This document shows, one piece after another, positions 12,764-27,100 of a DNA stretch of 64,000 bases; the stretch's first letter is position 1; each line of letters opens with the position of its first letter. Under the pieces are notes generated by a model that searched no databases, was not told the DNA's origin, and worked only from the letters and a program-made list of their open reading frames with translations. The DNA is taken from assembly GCF_003286085.1 (NCBI RefSeq), contig NW_020825288.1, positions 23,188,001 to 23,252,000 of the forward strand, written 5' to 3'. Position numbers and translations under genes: made by a program. The stretch is from Drosophila persimilis (taxonomy: Eukaryota; Arthropoda; Insecta; Diptera; Drosophilidae).

Positions 12764-15677
12764 ATGTATCTGTCGCTTGTTTTCTGCTTAAATTATAGAC
12801 ATTTGACTTGGCTGCGACTGCGACTACACAAACAACATTTGGCATGCAATTTTTCTTGCTAATTTGCATGACAGTCAGCAGTACGCGCTGCCTTTGGCTT
12901 GGTCTGGGAAGTTCTCGGCAGCAACACTTCCTAGGACCCGAGCCGGCTCCTACAATATTTGTAATTAAGCAATTTATTTGCTGCCGCCTCTTGTGGATGC
13001 TGCTGCTGCTGCTGAGTAACATTTCCGCTTTGACTAAGCTAAAATAAAAACGATTTTCAATTGATTGAAGGGCCCTGAATGTGAATGGAGCAGAGTGGAC
13101 GTGGACCCGACACGAGCAGAGCGGAAGGGAGCGCAGCGGATGTGACCATTTGGCTTTGTAACATGCCAGCAATTAGTGAGGAAATCTTCACTGAAAAGAG
13201 ATGCCCTCGAGCTGCGGGGCAGAAAGCAATTCACTGGCAGGTTCTTGGCATAGGCGGACAGGGCGTATGCGCAATGAGTCTGAAAAGCAGAAACCAGCAC
13301 CGAATGATAGGGTAGCAAAGGTAGACTAGCCTTTGAATCCATAAAGTTTCTACATACATATATTCGATTGGGTTATTTTATGCCTCTCTATGAAGTTCCG
13401 ATCTGGTCTGTGTGTATTTCTTTTGTATATTTAGGTTTACATTAATATTCAGTCTTAATTGCAATTAATATCTCTTCAACAAACATGCTTATCCCTAATA
13501 AATTAGTTCCAAGCGAAAGGCACCTTTTTTTTAATAAAATCTCGCATTGAGATTCGCACAAAGCTTAAGCATTTCTTGAATTTTAATTAATTAATTCTAT
13601 AAACATATAGAAAATACATTTCATTGCATACTTTCAGGAGTACACCGATGTGCCATCCCCAGGAGGTTGAACATTCTTGCATGGCAATGGTATCAAGCAA
13701 CTATTTGAACTTAGAAACTTTTCCTTTATAAGATGCTGCACTTGGCAGTTGCATTTCCATGCCACAAGCACACACATGCCTCATGGTTGCACAAAAGAAA
13801 TGCTTGCCAGCATGTTCTTATGGACATTCCCATGATGATGATGATGATAATGATGATGACGACGATGGAGGAAGCTGGGGAAGGAGGGGGCTGGGAAACC
13901 GTAGAAGACGGGTTTGTTTGCCTTGACTTGGCTGAAAGCAAGTAACTTTGTCATGGAGCCAAACTTCCTCAGAGCAAGCCCTGGACCCTTATTGAGCTGT
14001 TCGTGTGTGTTTCCGTCTGCCAGACATTCAGATTCTCCTTCTCTCAGTCAACATTCAAGTCAATATTGATTTTTCATTGCTCATGCTGGCGACAGCAGTA
14101 GCAGCACTAGCAGCAGCAGCCACAATAATAATATAAAAAGCGTAGAGCAATATAATTGGAATTTGAAATTGGAAATTGGATATTTTTGCAACACGAAAAA
14201 AAAAACGAGTGGAAAAAGAGCAGAAGCTGAAGCAGAAGTAGTCGCAGAGTAGAAGCAGCAGCAGCATATTTTATTCGATTATTTATTCAATAAGCGTCGC
14301 TCTGTTTGGATTTTATTGTGTGGACGAATCGGGAATGGGAACATGTATGCCATACATGAGTACCAGTACGAGTGTCCGCACAAAGGCCAATTCAATTTAA
14401 AGCAGCAACAGACGGACAGAGCGGACACAACGGACAGACCCCAATGGACACATAGAGAGTGACTCCGTGCCAGAGACGATAGAGTCAGAGACAGAGACAG
14501 AGGCCCAGAACTTTGACCAGACAAAACGCAAATAACTCAATTTAATTGCACGAAAAACTAAAACCAAACCGAGACTGAAACTGAAGCGAAACGTAACGAA
14601 AACTAAACCTGAAACGAGTCACTCTTTGGCCCAAGTAAAGCATGAAAATAAATTGGAAAAACATTTACCATCGCCTGATCGATGGCCACTGACGAGCGCC
14701 TGACGAGCACTCGTATTGGTACTCATACTCGTGATGCCTTGCTTGCCTGTCTCTCCATCTCCCAATCCAATCCAATCCAATCCTCCTCCGAAATGGTCGA
14801 GTGACCAACTGGTTTCGTCTCTGAGCGATTGCGAGCTGGACAAACATCAATGCTCGTAAGCGGCAGTGCTGGAGTGTTTATATGGAAAATATAAATCAAA
14901 TAATGGTGCAGACATTAACAAACAAGGAACGACTGTGTCCGGGGGCAGGCGGACACCCGGACAGTCGGCCAGGCCCAGACATCGAGATGATTATCGGGTC
15001 TTACAAAGGTTTCAATGTGTATTTAATTGCAGACACATAAATGTGCACCACTCCGGGGGGTACCGGAAGAGGGAGGGAATTCACTATTTATACTCGTACA
15101 AATGAAGAGAATCTTGACGGTGGGTTGTTTCTAGAAAACTCCTTTCAAATTGTGGATAAAACCAACTATATTCAATAGGTTGGAACAATTCGTTTGTAAT
15201 TGGTGAGTTGTTGAAATCTATTCGTGAATTAGGCAACTCTAATTTTCCCAATCAATACAATCGGCGAATAATGGTTATCCAATAATAAGTTCGCACACCT
15301 TTTTATATACATTCATGTACTAAACTCCAATGAGACACAAATTCAAATTGAGAAATATTTCGCATAGAAATGCATTATCTCTAATGATATCTAAAATTTC
15401 CATTAATTTAATTCGCAACTTGGAAAATTCCCATCCGAGAAAAACTGGGATGAAATGCAGCATGAAATAGCCGATAATTGGCCAATTGTATTGGGACACA
15501 TTCGACTTTGGCTCGAACAATAAGTTAGGAGCCGGCCTGCAACAGCCTCTGCCCACATCAACATGTGTTTTTGGGTAGGTAGGCAGTGAGAGGGCCGGCT
15601 GCCTGGTCTGCCTGGTGAATCGGTGTATCGGTGCACACAACCCACTTAACGAGGTCGGGCCCCATAGCAGCACGTAG

Positions 15678-15706
15678 CCATTACCATTACCATTACCCAT
15701 TACCCA
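15678..15706. repeat. (CCATTA)n hexanucleotide repeat
   Basis: Four to five tandem CCATTA/CCCATTA units. Confidence 0.9.
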
Positions 15707-16000
15707 TATACCATATAATGTAGTCAAGCAGTCATTCGGGCAGTCAGTCAGACATTACAACGAAGCCTCTAAAACGAGACCATAGCGAAATATCAAGTAT
15801 ACGGGTCTATTCACTCGATGGGGAACTCGTATTGTTCGGGGCCCGCTTATCGGTGTGGCTGCTGCTGCTGCGGTTGTTGTCGGAGGTAATTATAATGCGC
15901 CATAGTCACGCCAGACACGCTGCATAAATATTAAAATTAAATAATAACAAATGCTAGAAAATAAATAAGCCGAGCAACTGTAAAAACAATACGTAATACT

Positions 16001-19000
16001 CGCAGGGCAGGGCAAATATTAACCAGCGTTAAATTCCAATTGAATAATGTTTTGCTGCTGCTGCTGCTGCGGCTGTGGATGGGTATGGGGATTGGTGATT
16101 GGGAAATATTCGAAATGAGTTGCTGTCAAGAGAATGGGGGGACTCCTTTGTTCTTTCTCTTTCCCTTTGTGAAGATGGGCACTGTGTCTGGCACTCCCCT
16201 GACTTTATATTTTATATTTTAATTTCTGTTTTGGGCCCGAGCTCGAGTTTCAAAAACCAATAATGCGGCTGCCATCAGCAACAACGACGCGGACGCAGAC
16301 GACGACTGACGACAGCAACATGGCGCACAACAAGCAATAAAAATGGCATAAAATTCAAAATGAAAGCTAAATGCTGCTGGGTCATATAAACGTGCATATA
16401 TAACCCCCAAACCCCCAGTTACACCCCTGTATAGCCTCTCTCGGAGCGCTGTGTGCTGCATAAAAATAAGTAATATCGTAAAAATTACAGGAAATAAAAA
16501 TCGCAACGTAAATACGTGTAAGTGCGAGAGTCGGCCAACTTTCCCGACTTGCTGAAATTGGCAGTAAAGTTATGACCAAAAGAAGGAGAAAGACACGCTG
16601 AAAAAGAGCGAGAGAGTGCGAGGAAAAACAGTAACAATATTTGGGGTGGGACATGGAGTTCAAGTTGGCCATTACATGGCCATATTCTGGGCAAATGTTT
16701 TGGAAAATAAATAATTCCCAGTTGCCATAAATGTGTGGACTGTGCGGACTCGACCTTCTAGGGGTTGTTCCACACCGATAAAAATAAATGAGATAAGTTT
16801 CTGCAAAATTATTTCAAGCTTGAGGGGAATCAGCAAATTTAGTCGGGCAGGAAATTAAGCCAAAAAGTAAGATATGAAACCGTCTACTAATCGTTCAAGT
16901 CTCAGCGTTAATCCTGCAATTAGGCACTCGGCTTACAATTCGACTTTTACCCATGTCTTGGCTCCATCTCCATGTCCGTCTCCGTCTCCATTCAACTCAA
17001 TTATAATAATCATGCTGCCGCTGCTGGCCATCCTGCTGATGTTGCTGCTGCAAAGTGTGCAAAATTAATTGGCCACTGGACAAACAATCGCCTGCGAATC
17101 GGATATTTCAAGGGATTCCAGCCAGAGGTAGGGGCAATTTAATAATGAAATGTATAGCGTAAGACTGGGGCATTAACAAGCCGGGGCCACAACTGCAGTG
17201 GAAATCATAGCCATAACTCTGCATGTTGTGCATTAATATTTCCTCTGCAACAGTAGAAACATCAGCTGCAACAGAAACAACAGAGGCAGCAGTGGCAGCT
17301 GCCCCAACTTCAGTTACAGCTTTGGATACCCTTGCAAATGCCATATGACTTACCAGTATCTGTGCAAAGTTTCAGCCAGAAATCTACTCCTTGTGGGTGG
17401 CCTGGCCTCTGATCATAATCAAAATACCGCTCCAAAGGGTATACGAACATCAGCAATTGCAATTACCGTCCGTGTGTGTGTGAGGCACCATAATCATTTG
17501 AAACGGCAAATTATGACAGCAAGGAGGGGCCCATAACAACAATTGCAACTGCAACAGCAACAGCAACAACTGAAACATCAGCCGCATCACTGCCGCAGCA
17601 ACAACAGCAACACGAACAATTGCAACTGCAACATAGGCGTACGGCAGGCAAATGAAATGAGCTTTTAATCAATTTCCGGTATTAAAGCGTAGCCAACCCA
17701 ACCAACCAACCAACTATTCAAGTATCCAAGTATCCGCCCGTCCAACCATACAACCATCCAATCATCCCACAGCGTTTGCCGCTGGCCGTTGCAAGCCATT
17801 GTTGCCGCAGCACTGTCTGCTTGTTGCTGTTGTTGCATTTAATTAACAAACAATTTATATTCATAAACCTCAATCGGTCACATGCAAATGCACACATGAT
17901 TGCCCGCTGGGAGAGCTCGACAACAATAAAAAAGAATTGAATGAGAAATAATTTCATTCAAGTGCAAGTTAGAGAATGGAGATACTCTAACATCGTGATC
18001 GGGAAATAGGTGGGGAAAATTAGAGCTTCAGTGGGAAGAAAATCTAAATATTCAACATTGGGAAATGTGGGTGCATTTAATGTTTAAAATTCCGTATTTC
18101 TTTTAATAGATCTCGCTGCCTACATCAGGGTTATGGAAACCAAACGTGACTGAAATATTTTACGAACCTCTAGTCAACTATTTTTATGACCAATGTTAGC
18201 TTCATTTTCGCAGCTATAAATGGATGTCTTACCATTAACCAAAAAAGGAAAAGGTCAAGTTTCAGAGACTAATTAAATTATAGTGTGTAATAGTATATAT
18301 TATTTCAAAAAGTTTGTGAGAACTCTTCTTCAAGATTAGTTTTAAAGCTATAAAAAAACAGCTATGAAATGAAATGAGCAGTTTTGAACATTTTGCTTTT
18401 AAAAAGCAGAGAAGTTTAAGTCTCTGAATAAGCTATTACGAAAAATACATAAAATGGTAAGTGACTTCTTATGTATAGAATATAAGAGTTTTTAGCAATT
18501 GAGACGGGTATGCCTCGGGCATACACTGATAGTGTTCTCTGGGGTTCGGGCAATGTTTTAGGTACTCCTAGGTGTGATACATCAATCCATAGATATACAA
18601 AGCCACCCATTAAGCAGGCTAAAAGGATTTTTCTTTATCAAAGGCTTTATCTGTTTCCTCTATCGTAAGTTCAGTGTCATATTCTCTAACAAAAGTTAGT
18701 TAACTTTAATTTAGTATGCTAAAATGATATTTTACAATGTGAATGTTATAAATATTGCAAATGCGTGGCAAGGCAATAAAAATCAAGTGCACACAGATGC
18801 GCTTACATAAATAAATATATTTATTAATATGCAGGTATATACTGTGGTGTGCTTTGTGTAACAGAAACGTGGCACCGGAAAAGAGCAGTTGCAGCAACAA
18901 TATGAAAGCTGATTGGGGGGCGCCCCGTTTCGCGATTTGTGGCTGCCACGTGTTGCCAGCATACTCACACTCTCGGGCGGAAAAAGAGAGAGAGGGAGAG

Positions 19001-22000
19001 TGAATGGGGTAGAGGACTGCCACACATCACAGACACATGTCCATTTATATTGCAACAACGGCAACAGCGCATTCTGCTTTCGACGGCCGCAATTGGACAT
19101 GGCCCGAACGGATTCCGAGGCGGTGTCCAGGGATGATGGTGGCCAAAGCCCTGACACCCAATTAACCCTGGCGTACGAGTAGACAAAGCCCACCACACAG
19201 GGAATACAGGGAATGGACTTTTGGGGTGCTCTGCCAGCTTAGCAAATCATTAATTAAACCTGGCCAAAAACAGAAACCAGACACAAAAGCACGAAAAATT
19301 ATAATAATGAACAACGCATGGGAAATAAACGCAAAAGGCTTTGCGGGCAGGCAGCCCTGTCCACCTTGTCCCCTCTGTGGTTCGGCAGCCCCCCCCCTCA
19401 AACTAATTAGCATGTTGAAATGTGTTTAGTCGCTGTTGTTGCCGCTGCTGCTGCTGCTGTTTGTGGCAGCCACCACTCAGAGGTCAGAGCGAGGTCCAAG
19501 CGAAACGAGCATTAAGCATGTGGAAATGAAAATGGGAGTGGGGCAGTGGCAGTGGCAGTGCCAAGCAGAGAAAACACATAAGTTGCAGCCGAGAGGTCAA
19601 GTAACATTAAGGCAAGGGGTCAGTGATACGTTTGGTTAGACAGAGAGGCAGAGAAACTCGTATGTTAAGGGCTAAGAAATGTCCAGGGAAGTACGCGGAT
19701 CTTTTAGGATACCGAGCCCATATACTAGTACTTCAGTAAAGTATCTATGGCAATGCCTATTGTATCACACAACTTGGGTAACTGAGGAATATAAAACATA
19801 GGAGATAAGGAAATATCTTGCGTAAAGGTGAATAAAGAGCACAAGGAATGACAGCCATAAGTATGGGGGAGTAACGTAAGAAACGTATAAATAAAAATTC
19901 TATTATATATATACCTATTTATTTATAAGAATTGTCAATCGAATTGCGTTTTCCTAGCCAAAACCATAGATTGTTGCCAGTACCGTCTACAATTTAATGA
20001 ATTTGACGATAGAGTACCTAATGATCTAATTCTCTTAGGTTTAAATTGAAAAGCTTAAAAAAGCTGGATACTTTGTGGCTTTAATCGATCAATGCCAAGT
20101 AAAAATAAAACTCATTTGAGTACGCGCTCTTGTAAGTCTTCATCTCCCACCGAGTTCTCGTTCTCCCTTATTATATTGATGATGTTGTTTTAGCAGACCT
20201 TCTGCGACTGCTGCTACGAGTTTGTATGGGTATGGGTATGGGTAATGTTAATGATGATTATGTATAGTCGCTAAAATAAAGTACTTACAGAGTGGAAAGC
20301 ACATAACATTGTATGGATACAAATTGCAGAGAGAACAAATATAAATATGGGTACTTATATATCATAGTCTGTGGGCAGATTCAGTCTAACCGCAAACTCA
20401 TTATGGCCCCCAGTCTCCTTCAAGTCTCCCTCTCCACCACTTTGCTGTTGCTGTTCTCCCTCTGCCATACTCTTGCTGTGGCAGAGCTTTAATGACGGGC
20501 GAATATTTTGTATAATATAGACATTTTCTATGGCCCCGACATGGCCAGGCGCTGAAGAGGAGACAAAACCGGCAGTAACCAGCGGCGGCAACAGCGGCAA
20601 CGGCGGCATTGGCATCGGCAGTAAGCCAGCAGCTGAAAAGCGACCTGGCCGAAACCGCAAAAACTTGCCTTTTGGTTATTTTGTGTCTGGCATTGTCATT
20701 GTGGTTGTTGCCGCTGTTTCTGCTGTTTCTGTTGTTGCTGCTGTCATGGCTGTTGTTGCTGGCCAAAACGTGCAATTAAATGCTGTATAGATGCTGCCGC
20801 AGCCATAAGCTATCGCCAATGCCTGCAGCAGTGGCCACAACTAAGGCTATATGGGCGAAGCCAACTTATTGGCAGTTGCTTGCCAAATGCAATGAATGAA
20901 AATTGCACAAAAACAGAAAGAAAAAATAAGGAAAAAGAGAAAGACACAAAGAAGAACACAATTACCGCAGAGAGGCATTCACAAGGCATATTATTGATTG
21001 GCAACCGCAGAGATACTCGTACACTCAACCAGAGACCAGGCGACACAGATGCAGATGTAGATGTAGATGCAGATACAAATGCAGTTACAGATTCACATAG
21101 TGACTAAGGCTCTCTCTCACTAATGACGATGATGGCTACTGGCTCTGGCTCTGGCTCTCGGCGAACGTTTTTGGCTGCCATTGACATTGAAAATCTGGCA
21201 ATTTGCAATCATTGCAATTAGTTTTTATTCCCTGTCGGACCTCAACGCGTCGCGATCCAAACCGCTGGCCAGAACTTTTCTCATACAAATTATTGCCCAG
21301 GAATCGAGGAGAGGAATTTGTGCGCGAAATTATTGGGTAATTTATAAACTGAAAATGACAAAAACGAGCGATACGAACGAAACGGAACGGAACGGAACCG
21401 TTTTCAAGGCTTGCATAACGAGAGGTTTGTTCGTTTCGTTTGAGAAATGTTAATTATTTTTCGCGCATTTCCAATTTCTCATCGTGCGGGACGGGAACGG
21501 GAGTAGGAGTGGGAGCGGGATGGGGAACGGGACCCTGAAAACGTGAATTGCAATTGCAAATTGCTAATTGCCAGCCGATTATTTATAACCGTGTCCGTGC
21601 ATTTGCAAAGTTCAAATGTGCGTTTGGTCGGAAGTAATTTGCTCGTTTAACGCGTCTATAAATAGGCGCCCTGATAGCGACGACAATCGTTGGGCCGCCC
21701 CGCCAAAGCTTTAGCGTCAGCACTCAGGGGGCAAGGTGGCGTATACGTAATGGCATGATATGAGCCCCGAAGGCGAGGAGTGACGATGGCGTGGCTTGTT
21801 CATGTGTGTGCCTATGGTTTGTCATTCTCTTAGCAAGTGGGTCGCACGAGAGAGCAGCGAGGAGAGTAGCCTTGCTCCACATTGCTCTTATGGGCTGCCC
21901 CCCATTGAATCATTGAATGTTCAGGTTCTTGCTTCCGCTAATCTCTGGCCGGGAAGGGGAAATGGGCTGTAATGAGTATCTATGATGCACGGAATACAAG

Positions 22001-24000
22001 TACTTGCGGCATCCAGATCTCTTGAATCGAAAGTGTAACTCTGGTCCCATTTCTGACACTCTCCGCAGCTTGTTTTTCATTCAATCCAAGTCAAAACAAA
22101 GCAGAACAAGAAACAGGTTGTAGTGGAATACAATTTGGAATGTGCACGAAGAATACCTGACTAAGGCATTGCTCCTCGAAACCTAGAGCTGTAATTAGAG
22201 ATGAAAAAGGATAGAGTTAATGCGAATACTCTTGTTCCTTTCAATTGATTCTCTTGTTATCGCAATTGAAAGTAAGACACTTTCCCAATGGTGCTAAAAG
22301 CACCTGGGAACCTTTTAGTCGAGACACTCTGCCACAACCTTCTTTCTTGCTTTTATGCTTTTCCTTGGCAGTCTTTTCAATGTTTGTGATTAGGCCCCAA
22401 TGACACCCATTCCTCTTTCCATTGACAAACGCAATCCCATTCTCTGCCACATTAATCATGGCAACATTTGCCATGCAATTAAGCAAATGAAGCCTGCATT
22501 TAAGTGCTGACAATGATGATGATGATAAGGGGACTTCGACTCTGAGTCGGGGTCTTGGGGATGGGACTGGGTGTTGGGACAGGGGAAATCTTGACGAAAT
22601 CATTAGTCTAATGTGGTTAGTCGAACATCGATAAGTGAGTGTGCCCCAAGCAGGCACCTAATGCGCATTTAATACCCCTTTGAGTCATTTGAAATTCAAT
22701 CGAGTCGCTGGCTAATATTGTAAGCCCGCCCGCCCGCTCGATCAGAACAAAGAACGCAACGCATTCGGTATCAATTGAATTCGAGTGGAGTCGACACTCA
22801 TTTCTGGCAATTCATCAAACCCGAATTACAATTGAAATGCAATTTTCTGATTTTGTGATGTGGCAAATTAAAAACCGGCAGTCGCATATCACAATATATC
22901 GGACAGACAGCAAAAAACCCATTGACGCAGACCGCAATTCAATCAGTCAACGTCGTCGTGGCCTTTTTCGTCAGTCTTATTGGCCATACACTTAAATGGC
23001 CAACAAATCCCCGACACCGGCCAGCCGGCCAGCCGGCCAGATGTCCGTTTTCAGATTTCAGGCAGCCCAAGACAGCGCGCAAATGTCAAACGTATTCCGC
23101 CATAATTAAATTATAAATATTACAACAATTTGTTGCTTTCTTTGCGCAACAAACAAACATACCACACCACACAGTTCATTTAAGTATTTTGAGCACAAAT
23201 CGCCTGTGTGCGAGTGCCAGTGCCAGTGCGAGTGCGAGAGGGGAGGAATTGCGCATACGCCACGTTGCATGGCCAAATGAAATCGCATTGAAAGCCAAAC
23301 GAAATTGCATTGAAAGCGAACAAATAAGTTCGGTTTATGGACACAGAACGAATGTGGAATGCACTTAAGAGTTGGATTTCCGCTTCAAAATAACAAATTG
23401 GATTTGGGGAAAACATTTACATATGCCGAAAGAGATGCCACTTGAACCGTTGGTATTATTTGGAGGAACCTCAATTTCTGTACTAATTGTATTGATCCAT
23501 GTAGATCCTCTCAATCCTCTTCATTGGCAATCCGTTATAGAGTCCAAATGAACCCTTCCTTTTCCAAGAGTATATCGAACAAGGCGAAAAGTTGCGTATG
23601 TCATGCGAAACGGCATTCGTTGAATGTAATTCCTCGTGCTCACTTTTCCGGCTGCCCCTTAACCCGTTGCTACCTATCAACCGCTCCCCTCACCCCTGTC
23701 TGGGGGTCGCCAATCACGTGTCGCAAACATGATTTATTTCGTCAATTTATGCCAAAAGTGTAAAACGATTTTCTGCCGTGCCAAATGAAATATTATGACG
23801 GGCACTATCATTTACATGTGTTTCACAGCCTCCCACTTTCCGCGTGCGCGTGTGTCTGTGTCTGTGCCTGTGTGTGGGCGTGGCATTTCGTTTAGGAATG
23901 CGACAGTTGACTGACTAAAGCTATCTCATTCACTCAGTCAGTGGCCCTCTCTTTCTAACGCACTCGTGCCATCTCTGTTGCTCCGTTTGAATGTGTTGGC
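16001..24000. other. Non-coding DNA, no gene seen
   Basis: Mixed spacer. AT-rich, repeat-poor blocks lie near 18,000-18,800 and 19,650-20,350, and triplet-rich DNA lies between. I find no recognisable protein family. A short frame near 19,100-19,183 reads like an ordinary protein C-terminus but is too weak to call a gene. Confidence 0.55.
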
Positions 24001-24132
24001 ATTTTGCAATTTAGCAAAAAGGGAAATTACATTTAAATTGAATTGTAAACCGAATAAATTGTTGGATGTTGAAGAGGTGTTGGCTCGGGGATGGTTTTTG
24101 GAGTTATGGGATGGGATGAAAGGGGGTTCAAA

Positions 24133-24160
24133 GTGTGAGTGTGAGTGTGAGTGCGAGTGT
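24133..24160. repeat. (GTGTGA)n repeat
   Basis: Four to five tandem GTGTGA/GTGCGA units. Confidence 0.85.
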
Positions 24161-27100
24161 GTGTTCTGTAAATTTACGATTGAACTGTGGAATGGCATTC
24201 GACTGTTTCTGCGGGTGCTCTTCTGAATAATTTAGCATTTGAAAGTTATCAGTCTATACATAAATACTGCTCACCATGAGGGCTTTTCCCCAAAGCTCTG
24301 GGGAGTGGAAATTGCAGAAAGAGTAAGGGATACAAGGAGCTAGGCGGGAGAGTGTTGGTAGTCAATTAGTAAATGTTTAGAAAACTTTATCAATTTCCCT
24401 ATGGAATCTTGATTTAGTCTCTTTTCCTTTCCTTCCGCCCGAATTCGATTGGAAAAGCGCTGCAGCTTTAAATGTATTTTTGATTTAACATTGTTTATTG
24501 TATTTGGCAACAAATTCAAATGTATTTATCATGGCCAAGCCGACGCACACACAAAGTACGAGTGTCTGCAGAATAAAATGGAAATGAAAATTTTAATTTA
24601 TTTAGCATATGGAAATATTTCCACAAAGCCGACACAAAAACCCAAAGCACACACACAAAATTAAAACCCGCATTTATACGTGAACGAGTGAACGAGTAAA
24701 CGAGTATTTCAACAGCAGCTATGGGATGGTACCCAAAGAGGTTAAATAAAACAATTCTATTTAATCTGGCTGATATGTATATCCTACATAAGAGGTTGGG
24801 TAAACATATAGGCCATGGCAAGGCCCGTAGAAATACGCAATGGATTGCCAAACCGCAAAATGGCAACTAATTAAATTAATGGGAAACAAATGCGTGACCA
24901 GGATTGGAACCCCATGACATACCAAATCCAATCACTCTCCATCCAAATACGAATACGACTACGAATGTGTATTTGTATCTGTATCTGTATCACTATCTGC
25001 GTCTGCATCTGCGGGGAGTCAATTAATGTTGTCCAAGTGGATGCTGATTTAAGTGCAATTAAAGTGCAAATTCTCAAATATTTTTTCTGCTGATATGCCA
25101 GTTGTCCGCCCGTCCATCCGTCCGTCTTGCCGGTCGGTTCCATGCGATATGCAAATTAAGCAAATGCCAGCTAAGCGCAATGCTAGTCGTATACGTATCT
25201 GTATCTATGGCCAAGTACGAGTACAGATACCCGTATCCATAAGATACCAGAAACCAGACGGCCAGACAGCGACAGCCACATACAACTTTTATCGCATGTG
25301 CATTTTCTTAGCCCACGACGCCAAAGACGATAAATGCAAATCTTGACAGTTTTCTTTAAAACATTTTTATTTATTTTCGGTTGAAGTTGCATTTGCGTTT
25401 CGTTTCGTTTCTTTTCTTTTTTAGTTTCTTCTCTTTTCAGTTTTGCTTCGTGGACGAACAAAGTTTCTTGGCTTTAGTTTTCATTGTCTGGCGGGTTGTC
25501 TGAGGGTCTGTGGGGCCATTCGGAAGCACGTTTCGTGCTCGCACATCCGCCGTAGTACGGCAGTAGTTGCAGTTCCAGCAGAAAGATACAAATGTATCTC
25601 GCACACAAATGGGCCATCTGCTGCCACCCCCTCACTGCCAGCCATACACATAGACATAGACAGGCCCCAGCAAGATTGTCGCAACGACTACGGCGACAAC
25701 ACGCCATTACATTCCCTTCAAAGTTGTCCAAATACTTTGAAGCCAGTCTGGAGGTGGCTTGAAGGGTAAAGTTACGGCACTTTTTAATTATCGCTAATTA
25801 TGGAACTCATCTTACAATTTATTCCGTTGAAAATGCTGTCGGATGAACGATAGTCTTTCCTAATTGAAATTTTGATTTAATAATCGATTAAGTGCGTTAT
25901 CTATCTGAGACAGTGGTCGATATCTATGGCTGATATACATATTGACCCCAATTGTAGGGTCTCAATTCAAGTTTTCTTTTCTTATCTTTTCCTTTGTTTA
26001 CACATTCGTAGAAATGTTTCTTCATCTGCAATATTGCGTATACTTTTTCCGCGTACTGCACACCCTTTATTTTATTGAAAAGATCTGAGGCCCCTCCATT
26101 CGGAGATGGTTCTTTCCTGCGAATTAGCTCACCCATTCAGAAGTTCCCCCATTCAGAATGAATGTACTACGTACGTTGACAGAACTACTCATCTGCATTA
26201 CAAATAAGTTGCAACTCTTATAATGCAGGGAATTAATTATAGCGGAATGTTTATTAATCCATCAGATCCATTTCGCGGACGATTACTGCTTCCGTTTGGG
26301 ATCGGGTTTGCCATCCCCTGTCAAGGGCAGAAATGCTGTTCGAATAATTGCGTTTTTCCGCCCAATACCCTACACACTCTCAATCACAATACAAATCTCA
26401 ATATCGATTGGTATTTACCTGCTCATACATAATTCATGGCGATGGGGATGGGGATGGGTGGGGTGGGTCGTTTAATATGAAAACCAATTAATTAAACTCT
26501 CAACAACAAGCGTCTCGACGGCAAGCTTAGAAATTACTTAATAAATTACTTTCATTAAAGCCACAAAGGAAAAGTCGAGCCAGTCAGCAGGAAAGGGCAG
26601 AGCAGAGCAGGGCACAGCACGGCACCCACATCCACCCCAACTCTCCGTCCCACTTCCCTGCGTTTCTCCATCTGACTTTCGCCCTGGATGACACCGTCAA
26701 GGCGTTGATTTATATTAATCGACCCGCTTGTAAGCTCAAAGCATTATTTATTTGAAGCAGCAGCAGAAACAAAGCAGCAAAAAATATGCCAAGTAATAAA
26801 TTTAGTGAAATCTACACATCGTATAGGGGGCTGGCTATATACACACATACATATATAATATGTATATACTATAGACGATATATCTGCATTGGCGAGGAAA
26901 GAAAATGCAAAATATGCGCTAATTTTTTATTTAAATTGCGTATGCCAAACAAACGGTTCGGAACGGAACAGAACAGAACAGCACAGAACAGAGAACCAAT
27001 GTGCGACATGATTTATTGGCAAGAAGAAAAGTCCCCTCTCCAGGCAGAAAAGATACGTAGTATTAGTTTCTCGAGTGGGTCACAGTCACAGCCTCAGCGA

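Larger units (their letters stand above)
8001..16000. other. Non-coding DNA, no gene seen
   Basis: Microsatellite-rich spacer with CT-rich and GA-rich blocks near 9820-9870 and 10030-10095, several G-rich runs near 10195-10300, and CTG/CAG repeats near 12.7 kb. The longest open frames (under about 180 codons) are low-complexity or simple-sequence translations, with no domain I recognise. No tRNA-like B box or ribosomal sequence was noticed. Confidence 0.6.
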
